From: Planctomycetota bacterium | Lineage (GTDB): Bacteria; Planctomycetota; Planctomycetia; Planctomycetales; Planctomycetaceae | Assembly: GCA_027622115.1 (NCBI GenBank) | Contig: JAQBZS010000269.1 | Span: 1 to 8,345 of the forward strand | DNA: 8,345 nt | Direction: 5' to 3' | Shown here: one piece after another, positions 1 to 6,171 of the stretch | How positions within the stretch are numbered: the stretch's first letter is position 1 | Layout: the number at the start of each line of letters is the position of its first letter | Translations under genes and position numbers: made by a program | Notes under the pieces: model-generated | Told to the model about the DNA's origin: nothing | Database searches by the model: none | Seen by the model: the letters and a program-made list of their open reading frames with translations, nothing else

Positions 1-42
1 GGCGGAAGCCACGGTTCCAGCGGCGGAAGCCACGGTTCCAGT
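1..42 (+). repeat. Two tandem copies of a 21-base coding repeat (GGSHGSS)
   Basis: Positions 1-21 and 22-42 are identical except for the last base (C versus T). Each encodes GGSHGSS in frame with the TIGR03000-domain protein. The array starts at the window edge and may continue upstream. The near-identity at DNA level, including wobble positions, points to recent duplication. Confidence 0.85.
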
Positions 43-399
43 GGTGGCCACCACCACAAGCCTCTCCCCGCTTCCACGGATGTCCCGCCGCCAGCGCCGA
101 CCGCGCCAGCAACTGAAGCAGCCATCGTTCCCGCGAATCAGGCTGTGTTGGTCGTGGAAGTTCCCCAAGACGCCGTGCTGTTCATCCAAGACACGCGAAT
201 GAGCCAACTTGGTTCCGTCCGTCGCGTCATGAGCCCGGTGATCAAGACTGGTGTCAACTACTACTACAACGTCCGCGTTGAGTATTCGGTTGACGGCCAA
301 AAAGTTGCCAAGTCCGCCAAGGCAACCGTCGTTGCCGGTCGCGTGACTTCGCTGAAACTCGATTCCGCCAGTGAATTGGTTTCAGTTGTTGCTCGCTAA
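1..399 (+). CDS. C-terminal part of a TIGR03000-domain protein (planctomycete-specific, function unknown)
   Basis: The reading frame is open from the left edge to TAA at 397-399, so the N-terminus lies outside the window. The visible part starts with a Gly/Ser/His-rich stretch (two copies of GGSHGSS, then GGHHHK). A Pro/Ala linker follows, and then a domain of about 70 residues beginning near position 160. That domain matches TIGR03000 as I remember it: a VxVPxDA start, a GSVRRVMSP segment, a GVNYYYNVRVEY strand, a DGQKV turn and a final VVAGRVTSLKLD. TIGR03000 is a short beta-rich domain found almost only in planctomycetes, often repeated or following low-complexity Gly/Ser/His sequence. Its function is not known. 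A surface or secreted role is often supposed, but nothing here shows a signal peptide because the start is missing. A strong terminator follows at 491-526, so this gene ends its transcription unit. Confidence 0.85.
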   Translation, partial: GGSHGSSGGSHGSSGGHHHKPLPASTDVPPPAPTAPATEAAIVPANQAVLVVEVPQDAVLFIQDTRMSQLGSVRRVMSPVIKTGVNYYYNVRVEYSVDGQKVAKSAKATVVAGRVTSLKLDSASELVSVVAR

Positions 400-490
400 C
401 AACGGAATGTCATCAAGAACAGGGATGTGATTCGAGGTTTTGTCGGCTGGAATCCAGTCGACTCAGCCTCACAACAATCCGCACGCCAGA

Positions 491-526
491 ATGGAGGCAC
501 GGTAACCCGTGCCTCCATTTTTTTTT
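491..526 (+). terminator. Rho-independent terminator after the TIGR03000-domain gene
   Basis: A perfect 12-bp stem (491-502 with 507-518, ATGGAGGCACGG and its complement) closes a four-base TAAC loop. It is followed by an uninterrupted run of nine T (518-526, the first T also pairing in the stem). This is a canonical intrinsic terminator, 92 bases after the stop codon at 399. Its T-run ends 14 bases before the ATG of the next gene. Confidence 0.9.
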
Positions 527-540
527 GATGGGACGACGCG

Positions 541-1452
541 ATGGAAGGTGAGAACGCAATCGCGGAAACGAGCCGACCCGCAGACACGACACAGCCAATT
601 GCCCGTCAACTCCCGCGTTGGGCCAAATGGATCGTGAGTGTTTGCTTGATGTATCACCTCTCGGCCATCGCATTGGCTCCCGCGTCGGTCAGTCCGTCAT
701 CGCCACTGTTCCAAGACTCATGGGCAGCGTGCCGTCACTATTTGCAGATCATGTACTTGAACCATGGATTTCACTTTTTTTCGCCGGAACCCGGCGGCAG
801 CACGCTGTTGGAATACGAAATCACGGCTCGGGATGGCGAGTCGTTCGTCGAGCGTATTCCGCGAAAGGAAATCGAACCGCGGTTGCTGTATCACCGACAC
901 TTCATGCTCACGGAATTCATTCCTTGGGTACCGGATCGCCTAAAAAGTCGGTGGTTGGAGAGTTACGCTCGGCATCTTCAACATCGTCACGACGCGGCGA
1001 CGGTGCGGTTGACCATCGTGCGGCACAATCTGGTTGAGCTGGGGCCGTTTACGGAAGGCGAGTCGAAACGCGACGATCCGGAGACGTTTGAATTTGAACT
1101 CGCCGGCATCCTGGAGGGTGACGCATGGAGCTTCAATTCCGATCTGGTCTCGCAGCCCGAAGTGATCGCTCCAGAGATTCTCAACGTCGCTCCCGTCCCA
1201 GTGGGTGCTGAGGATTCCGGCCCGATTCCGTCAATTGGACCTGAAGTTGCTCCGCTGCCCTCGCCGGAAACCGCGCCGCTTCCGGATCCCGAAGCTGCGC
1301 CGCTCCCCGTGCCCGAGGCTGCGCCGCTTCCGATGCCTGAAGCCGCCCCGCTCCCCGATCCCGAAGCCGCGCCACTCCCCGATCCCGAAGCCGCGCCACT
1401 TCCAATCCCGATCCCCAAAGCAGCACTGTTTCCAAAACCCGGATTCGAATGA
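541..1452 (+). CDS. One-helix membrane protein with Pro-rich octapeptide tail, partner of the HTTM gene
   Basis: This is a 303-residue protein of unknown function. After a polar N-terminus, residues 29-47 form one hydrophobic helix (WIVSVCLMYHLSAIALAP). A conserved-looking domain follows, with LNHGFHFFSPEPG at 73-85 and LLYHRHFMLTE at 115-125, running to about residue 200. From memory, planctomycete genes with this 'YLNHG(F/Y)HFF(S/A)P(E/D)PG' signature commonly sit just before HTTM-domain genes, as here. Residues 234-289 are seven copies of PE(A/T/V)APLPx, a rigid Pro-rich tail probably outside the membrane. The Cys and His residues are not arranged in a catalytic motif I recognise. The ATG at 541 is the first in frame, but it has no clear ribosome binding site and lies 14 bases after a terminator T-run. 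The next in-frame ATG (residue 37) falls inside the helix, so 541 is preferred. Confidence 0.8.
   Translation: MEGENAIAETSRPADTTQPIARQLPRWAKWIVSVCLMYHLSAIALAPASVSPSSPLFQDSWAACRHYLQIMYLNHGFHFFSPEPGGSTLLEYEITARDGESFVERIPRKEIEPRLLYHRHFMLTEFIPWVPDRLKSRWLESYARHLQHRHDAATVRLTIVRHNLVELGPFTEGESKRDDPETFEFELAGILEGDAWSFNSDLVSQPEVIAPEILNVAPVPVGAEDSGPIPSIGPEVAPLPSPETAPLPDPEAAPLPVPEAAPLPMPEAAPLPDPEAAPLPDPEAAPLPIPIPKAALFPKPGFE
1240..1407 (+). repeat. Seven tandem 24-base repeats encoding PE(A/T/V)APLPx
   Basis: Units begin at 1240, 1264, 1288, 1312, 1336, 1360 and 1384, and a degenerate remnant (PIPKAALFPKP) continues to about 1440. The first seven positions of each unit are nearly fixed (Pro-Glu-Ala-Ala-Pro-Leu-Pro). 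The eighth varies in order: S, D, V, M, D, D, I. The units starting at 1360 and 1384 are almost identical at DNA level, so the array has probably expanded or contracted recently. The period is exactly eight codons, so copy-number change keeps the reading frame. Confidence 0.9.
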
Positions 1453-1721
1453 GTTTTGGACCGACTCACGACGTCGCGAATTTTCGGCAACCGGCGACAA
1501 GTAACCGACCCAGAAACAGTGGGCTAGCGTTTAGGATCTGATGAAATCAGCCGGCGTCCGGAGGTAGTGTGGTTGGTGAGTCGTTTTGAGCTTAAGGCCT
1601 TTTGTCCGTCAGATGAACGTATCTTTGGAGTTCGCGGTGTCCGCCGGGACCGACGCGGCGGAGACCGCCGAGCTAAACTCGCAAGAAATATCCTGACAAC
1701 GTTTCCGACCACGGGTGAATT
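1453..1721 (+). other. 269-base gap between the one-helix protein and the HTTM gene, with a leader hairpin
   Basis: No convincing gene is seen here. The clearest structure is an imperfect palindrome: 1634-1646 pairs with 1656-1668 (13 bp with one G/G mismatch) around a nine-base loop. It ends 53 bases before the HTTM start. There is no T-run, so it is not a standard intrinsic terminator. It could be a leader structure in the HTTM transcript or a processed end for the upstream mRNA. A smaller hairpin (CTGAT-GAA-ATCAG) lies near 1538-1550. No consensus promoter is obvious by eye. Confidence 0.5.
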
Positions 1722-2738
1722 ATGCAACTCAATCACATCTCCATAGCGGTTTCGGCTTGGGACAGGTTTTGGTTTCGCCCGGCGAATCCGTTGAGTCTCG
1801 CCGTCATCCGTGTGTTGACGGGGCTGATGCTGGTCTACAGTCACGCGGTGTGGACGATCGAGTTGGATTCGTTTTTCGGCCCCCAAGCGTGGGTCGCTCC
1901 CGACGTGTTGGCGGATTACCAACAAGACGAATTCGTCTACTCGTTTTGGCCGCATGTTGCCGAAGAGTATTTGCTGCCGTGTCATCTGGCCGCCGTTTTC
2001 GTGTTTGCCTGCTTCACCATCGGCTTGTTCTCCGAAATCACATTGCCGTTGGCATTCATCCTGTTGCTGTCCTACGTGCATCGGTTGCCGGGGGCGCTCT
2101 TTGGGCTCGACCAGATCATCGGGTTGCTCACGTTGTATTGTGCTGTCGGCGGGGCGGGAAAAGCCGGCTCGCTTGATTCGTGGCTGCGATCGCGACGTGG
2201 AACCCGAGTGGAATCGTCTTCGCTGAGTGTGCGATCCAATATTGGGTTGCGACTGATCCAAGTACACATGTGCCTGATCTATTTGGTGGCCGGTTTGTCG
2301 AAACTGCAGGGCACTGCCTGGTGGGATGGCCACGCGATGTGGCTGGCGTTCGCGAATATCGAGTACCAATCGCGCGACATGACGTGGCTTGCGGAATATC
2401 CCAAGCTCATCAACTTGATGACGCACGTAACCGTCCTGTGGGAGTTGTTCTTTTGCACTCTGATTTGGCGTCCGGCCATTCGACCGTACATGCTACTGGT
2501 CGGCATTGCCCTACATTGCGGCATCGGAGCGTTTCTTGGGATGTGGACGTTCGGTCTGATTATGTTGGTGGGATGCGTTTCATTCGTCCCCGTGCAAACA
2601 CTGGAACGGATTTTGTCCGTCTTCTCCAGATTCTCGCGGTCCCACAGCTATGAAAAGCCGTCCGAGTCCGCCGAGATGCACGCGGAATTGCAAACGGTTC
2701 ACGCGATGTCTCACTCCGAAGTGCCGATCGAAAACTGA
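1722..2738 (+). CDS. HTTM domain-containing (vitamin K-dependent gamma-carboxylase-like) membrane protein
   Basis: This 338-residue polytopic membrane protein matches the HTTM (horizontally transferred transmembrane) family, related to the membrane part of animal vitamin K-dependent gamma-carboxylase. It begins with the usual amphipathic RFWFRPANPLSLAVIRVLTGLML entry (in two parts: residues 16-23 and 24-38). Further hydrophobic segments lie at about 85-104, 107-121, 129-144, 180-194, 232-250, 255-272 and 273-290. YLVAGLSKL at 187-195 aligns with the carboxylase AGVKKL segment, placing Lys194 at the position of the catalytic-base lysine (Lys218 in human as I recall). LHCGIGAFLGMWTF (264-277) resembles the later His-containing segment. 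The C-terminal lumenal domain of the animal enzyme is absent. Reaction and substrate are unknown in bacteria. The ATG at 1722 gives a start just before the family entry motif; no strong ribosome binding site is seen. The next gene starts 30 bases downstream, suggesting co-transcription. Confidence 0.9.
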   Translation: MQLNHISIAVSAWDRFWFRPANPLSLAVIRVLTGLMLVYSHAVWTIELDSFFGPQAWVAPDVLADYQQDEFVYSFWPHVAEEYLLPCHLAAVFVFACFTIGLFSEITLPLAFILLLSYVHRLPGALFGLDQIIGLLTLYCAVGGAGKAGSLDSWLRSRRGTRVESSSLSVRSNIGLRLIQVHMCLIYLVAGLSKLQGTAWWDGHAMWLAFANIEYQSRDMTWLAEYPKLINLMTHVTVLWELFFCTLIWRPAIRPYMLLVGIALHCGIGAFLGMWTFGLIMLVGCVSFVPVQTLERILSVFSRFSRSHSYEKPSESAEMHAELQTVHAMSHSEVPIEN

Positions 2739-2768
2739 TCAGCGAGTCGCTTCTTTGGCGGAACTTCA

Positions 2769-4742
2769 ATGAACGATCTCCTGAAGTCGGTATTCGTCCT
2801 TGCGCTCTTTCCCGCATTCTCCGACGGCAGCGAACCGCCGATATCGCTCGATGCGGCGTCCCGACCGTTTAAAACACTCGACCAATCCACGTCGTCCAAG
2901 TCCGTCGCAAGAATCACCGAGCAACTGCACGCCGCGACGATGCAATTCGTGTCGTCAATCACGCGGCAGAGTCAAACGCACGTACGACTCGATGGAATCC
3001 ACCAAGTCACGATCGCCAAACACCGCGTTGATTCTGCGTTCCGCCGCTGGTTTCAGAATCGAAAATCCGTGGCTCGCCACGCTTCGGAAGACGGATCAAA
3101 AACTGAAGTCGTCGAATTCCTGACGGCATGCGACGAACTCTTGAGACTTTCTGGCCGGTTGAATTACCAGTTGCGGGTGTTGATTCTCGACTTGGCCGTG
3201 GACATCAATTCGTCAAATGCTCAAAGGCGGATTCTGCTCGATCAATTGATCAAGGACGAGTGCCGAATCGGCGGGCAACTCATGGCACCGATGTTGATCG
3301 ATCCTCCGGCAGGCACTCCCAGTCGCGCGATCGCGGCAACGCTGGAGGACAAACGAGTGCTGCTCTCGCACTTGGCCAAGTCGGGGCATCGGCAAACGAT
3401 GTGGTATCCCGCCGCATTCCTGGCGGCAGAATCGACGTCCGCCAGCGACAGAATCCACGCGGCGCAAACGCTCGTCAACATGGGGCTTCCGCAGGATCCA
3501 CTCTCCTGGAAATCCACGTCGCCCGCGGATTTGCCGATCACGGCCAAAGGACTGTTGAAGCTCGTCGAAGAGACTCCGCAGCGAGACTTGCTGAAAGCGG
3601 ATCGTCGAATGCGGATACGGCTGATGCAAAGCTTGAAGGACCTGAATTCTCGCGGCCATGCCGACGGACAGTATCACGTGGCACAACTGTCATTTCGGCG
3701 GGGAGACATTCTGCTCTTTCGAAATGCGTCGCCGTACAACCGTTTGACCTCGCTGTCCCCCGGCCTATTTACGCATGTGGGGCTGGTGACGCAGTTCCAG
3801 GACCAGGACGGTCGAATGCGAATCGTCTTGGTTGATGCCAACGAACGTGCGAAGAAGATCGGCGTGTCCAATGTGGATGCCGAGCTGTCCAGCCCGTTGT
3901 TCTTTGCCATCATGCGACCGACCAATCGGACTCACGCGAGTGCGATCGCCGAGCAAGCGAGGTCGCTGATTGGAAAGGAATTTCGCTTCGACCTCGAATT
4001 TCAACATTCGCAAATCCACCGGCATACACGGCAACCGCTCAAGGATCAGGACAAGATCGTGACTTACTGCGCGGGACTCGTGGCAATTTGCATTCAGTCG
4101 AGCGGCGCGAAGCTCGAAGACTATTTCCCGCTCGACGAAGGTCCGCGCAACCAAATGGCGGCAGACAATTTGGCATCGATCGGCATCAGCATCGAGCGAA
4201 TCTACTCACCCACGGCGCTGGTGTTTTCGCCACACCTCGAATTGGTGCATTTCAGCGACCCGATGTATTCACCGGACCGAGTCATCGAGCAGGCGACGTT
4301 CGACCATTTCGCGAATCGGCTCGCCCAGGATCGACTGTCCATTCGAGCGACGACCGTTCAGCAGCTCCGGCAGCAGGTGGCGAATGTTTCCAGCCAAAAT
4401 ACGCTCGTGGCGCGGCTGTTGGCGGCGGCGGCTGGAGTCGACCAGAAAACCGATCTCCAGTCCGCAGCGCGCGTGCAAACCGCAATTGAAGTGCTGGATG
4501 AGATCGTGCGGACCACGGGGCAGGAATATCGCGACGCGATGCAATTCGTCTTCCGAAGGCTACCGGTTGTTGACACGACGCCAAACCACGTCAAACGCTA
4601 TGTGGAGAGCGACGGCGATTTCCCGAGTCGATTCCACGAGGGGACGGTGTCCGCGGAGCGGTTGGTGGCCCATGCCGAAGCGTACTTCACAAAAATCGGC
4701 CAATCGCGAGTCGACGCGATCATGTTTGAAGGAAGTCACTGA
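2769..4742 (+). CDS. Exported YiiX/NlpC-P60-type permuted papain-like cysteine hydrolase, large form
   Basis: This 657-residue protein starts with a likely Sec signal (residues 1-20: one Lys, then VFVLALFPAF) and continues as a soluble protein. Residues about 306-480 resemble the permuted papain-like fold of the YiiX/YebB group within the NlpC/P60 superfamily. They contain FRRGDILLFRN (309-319), FTHVGLV with the candidate catalytic His336, VDANERAKKIGV with acidic Asp356, and VTYCAGLV with the candidate nucleophile Cys434. Family members cleave amide or thioester bonds in peptidoglycan peptides or lipids; the substrate here is unknown. Typical YiiX-like proteins are about 200 residues. This one adds about 300 largely helical residues before the domain and about 180 after it, with a Gln/Ala-rich segment near 525-560. 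The start lies 30 bases after the HTTM stop with only a weak purine stretch (GGCGGAA) upstream, and the tight spacing argues for one transcript. The hydrolase call is firm; the biological role is not. Confidence 0.85.
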   Translation: MNDLLKSVFVLALFPAFSDGSEPPISLDAASRPFKTLDQSTSSKSVARITEQLHAATMQFVSSITRQSQTHVRLDGIHQVTIAKHRVDSAFRRWFQNRKSVARHASEDGSKTEVVEFLTACDELLRLSGRLNYQLRVLILDLAVDINSSNAQRRILLDQLIKDECRIGGQLMAPMLIDPPAGTPSRAIAATLEDKRVLLSHLAKSGHRQTMWYPAAFLAAESTSASDRIHAAQTLVNMGLPQDPLSWKSTSPADLPITAKGLLKLVEETPQRDLLKADRRMRIRLMQSLKDLNSRGHADGQYHVAQLSFRRGDILLFRNASPYNRLTSLSPGLFTHVGLVTQFQDQDGRMRIVLVDANERAKKIGVSNVDAELSSPLFFAIMRPTNRTHASAIAEQARSLIGKEFRFDLEFQHSQIHRHTRQPLKDQDKIVTYCAGLVAICIQSSGAKLEDYFPLDEGPRNQMAADNLASIGISIERIYSPTALVFSPHLELVHFSDPMYSPDRVIEQATFDHFANRLAQDRLSIRATTVQQLRQQVANVSSQNTLVARLLAAAAGVDQKTDLQSAARVQTAIEVLDEIVRTTGQEYRDAMQFVFRRLPVVDTTPNHVKRYVESDGDFPSRFHEGTVSAERLVAHAEAYFTKIGQSRVDAIMFEGSH

Positions 4743-4897
4743 TCGTGGAAGATTTGCTCGGTGATGTGTCGCGGTCACAACGCCCCCGTTGCATCAAGCA
4801 CGAATGGCGGGTGGGCGAAATGCGGAAAATTTTCTGGAGTTTTGATCGATGATTGGCCGAGACTCGGGGTTGCCATCCTTGGGGTTGATCTGTTCCG
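4743..4897 (+). other. 155-base gap upstream of the flippase-like gene
   Basis: No gene or terminator hairpin with a T-run is seen. The only notable element is a perfect ten-base palindrome GAAAATTTTC at 4825-4834, in an AT-rich patch inside otherwise GC-rich sequence and 63 bases before the next start. It could be part of a promoter or an operator half-site, but there is no independent support. Confidence 0.3.
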
Positions 4898-6049
4898 ATG
4901 AGCGTCGAAAACGCCGTCACGGAACGATGGCGTGTCAATCTCCAACCGGCACGCAAGCTACGATGGACCGATGCTTTGAACGAGAGTACATCACCCGGCC
5001 GGCCGCCGACCACATCCGCAACGGCCCGCATGTTGACCGTCGTCAAACAGTCCTGGAAATGGATGCGTTGGCCGACAGCCGTGGGGTTGCTCGCTTACCT
5101 CTGCGTCATGCATCGCGATCAGTTCGAGGAACTCTCGCAACGAAGCATCGAACCGCTCTATCTCGGTATCGCCTTCGTGCTGTGCGGCGGGTCGATTTTG
5201 CTGACGTTTCTTCGCTGGTTCTTGCTGGTTTGGGGTCAAGACCTTCCGTTCCGAGTCAGCGACGCGATTCGACTGGGGTTTGTGGGTTACCTGTTCAACT
5301 ACGTGGCTCCCGGCGCGGCGGGCGGTGATATCGTCAAGGCCGTCATGATTGCGCGACAACAGCAATCGCGGCGCACGGTTGCGGCGGCGACCGTGCTGTT
5401 GGACCGCATCCTCGGGGTGCTGGCGTTGTTCATGGTCGGAGCTTGTGCGTCGCTGTTGCACAGGGACTTGTGGTCGCATCCCGTGATCGGCATGTCCGTC
5501 GGCGTGTTGTGGGGCGGGGCGGTGGGCGGGTTGATTGGCTTGTTGATGCTGATGCATCCCGTCGTACCGAGATGGAATTGGATCCAGGCGATGACGCGTT
5601 GGAAATACGTGGGTCGGCCACTTGGCGACATCATTCACGGCATCATCCTGTATCAGAGTCGCCGCAATGTGCTGATCGCCGCAGTGGGAATCAGTTTGCT
5701 GGGACACATCGGCATGTTGTCGAGCTTCTACTTTTGTTCGATGGCGTTGCAGACCGGCGATGCGGCACCGGGATACACGGCACATCTGATGCTGATCCCC
5801 AGTGCCGAGTTGGCGAGCGTGTTCATTCCGCTACCCGGTGGGGTCGGTGTTCTCGAGGGGGCGGTGGCTTACGTCTACGAACACGGCGGAGCGGTTAAGC
5901 CGGAAGCGGCCGGAGCCGCCGGACTGGCCACGGCGTTGGCTTATCGAGTTCTGAGCGTTGCGCTCGCCATTATTGGTGCCGCTTACTACATGGTGTCGCG
6001 ATCCGAATTCGGCGCGGTGCTCGCTTCGGATTCGCCGGGTGACACGTAA
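4898..6049 (+). CDS. Flippase-like membrane protein, lysylphosphatidylglycerol synthase TM family (PF03706)
   Basis: This 383-residue polytopic protein carries the three family hallmarks in order. These are NYVAPGAAGGDIVKAVMIAR (134-153; PGxxGGDxxK), LLDRILGVLALF (167-178; DRxxGxxxL) and FIPLPGGVGVLEGAVAY (309-325; PxPGGxGxxE). Hydrophobic segments lie at about 59-71, 87-111, 124-140, 168-187, 196-219, 257-281, 293-315 and 338-366. The family includes the membrane half of MprF and stand-alone proteins implicated in moving lipids or lipid-linked sugars across the membrane. There is no C-terminal aminoacyl-transferase domain, so it should not make lysyl-PG itself. ATG 4898 is the earliest start, since an in-frame TGA lies at 4886, but the first 44 residues are hydrophilic and unlike the family. 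ATG 5030 (residue 45) is a credible alternative, and neither start has a clear ribosome binding site. The TAA overlaps the foot of a downstream hairpin. Confidence 0.9.
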   Translation: MSVENAVTERWRVNLQPARKLRWTDALNESTSPGRPPTTSATARMLTVVKQSWKWMRWPTAVGLLAYLCVMHRDQFEELSQRSIEPLYLGIAFVLCGGSILLTFLRWFLLVWGQDLPFRVSDAIRLGFVGYLFNYVAPGAAGGDIVKAVMIARQQQSRRTVAAATVLLDRILGVLALFMVGACASLLHRDLWSHPVIGMSVGVLWGGAVGGLIGLLMLMHPVVPRWNWIQAMTRWKYVGRPLGDIIHGIILYQSRRNVLIAAVGISLLGHIGMLSSFYFCSMALQTGDAAPGYTAHLMLIPSAELASVFIPLPGGVGVLEGAVAYVYEHGGAVKPEAAGAAGLATALAYRVLSVALAIIGAAYYMVSRSEFGAVLASDSPGDT

Positions 6050-6072
6050 GACGGGCACTCTTGCCCGTCTTT
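6048..6072 (+). terminator. Hairpin overlapping the stop codon of the flippase-like gene
   Basis: 6048-6057 (AAGACGGGCA) pairs perfectly with 6062-6071 (TGCCCGTCTT) around a CTCT loop. The stem begins inside the TAA stop at 6047-6049. The T-tail is short (TCTTT), so this is a weaker intrinsic-terminator candidate than the one at 491-526. It is also the left arm of a larger inverted repeat with 6093-6116. Confidence 0.6.
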
Positions 6073-6116
6073 GGACGTTGATCACACGGGAAACGGGCAA
6101 GAGCAGAGTGCCCGTC
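6050..6116. repeat. Inverted repeat whose two arms are each a hairpin, between convergent genes
   Basis: The left arm 6050-6068 and the reverse complement of the right arm 6093-6116 are identical apart from five bases (GCTCT) missing from the left arm. Each arm also folds alone: ACGGGCA/TGCCCGT with a four-base loop on the left (6051-6068) and a nine-base loop on the right (6093-6115). Read on the minus strand, the right hairpin is followed by TTT, so it can serve the inositol-3-phosphate synthase transcript. Similar ACGGGCA/TGCCCGT hairpins look like a dispersed repeat type in planctomycetes; that is from memory, not shown here. Confidence 0.7.
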
Positions 6117-6171
6117 CTAGGGAGGGTGTTGAAAATTTCGTGTTGACGTACTTTGAACCGCCCGACCCCAC

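Noticed and set aside
987..1490. Minus-strand open frame rich in GSGAASG repeats
   Set aside because: It is the reverse complement of the PEAAPLP octapeptide array. A 24-base repeat without stops keeps several frames open at once, and the plus-strand frame has the helix and conserved motifs.
1524..2426. 300-codon open frame on the minus strand
   Set aside because: It is antisense to the HTTM gene. Its translation is rich in Arg, Gln and His with no hydrophobic core or family motif, as expected from the complement of GC-rich coding sequence.
4825..4834. GAAAATTTTC palindrome as a defined operator
   Set aside because: A single ten-base palindrome in an AT-rich patch has no second copy or known regulator match, so it is only mentioned in the gap description.
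4849..5328. Plus-strand frame starting at 4849 with a TGGAG stretch nine bases upstream
   Set aside because: It overlaps the flippase-like gene in another frame and its Arg-rich translation has no family features. The TGGAG could be coincidental.
4991..5785. 264-codon open frame on the minus strand
   Set aside because: It lies opposite the flippase-like gene, whose frame carries all three PF03706 motifs. The antisense product is His/Gln/Arg-rich without recognisable features.
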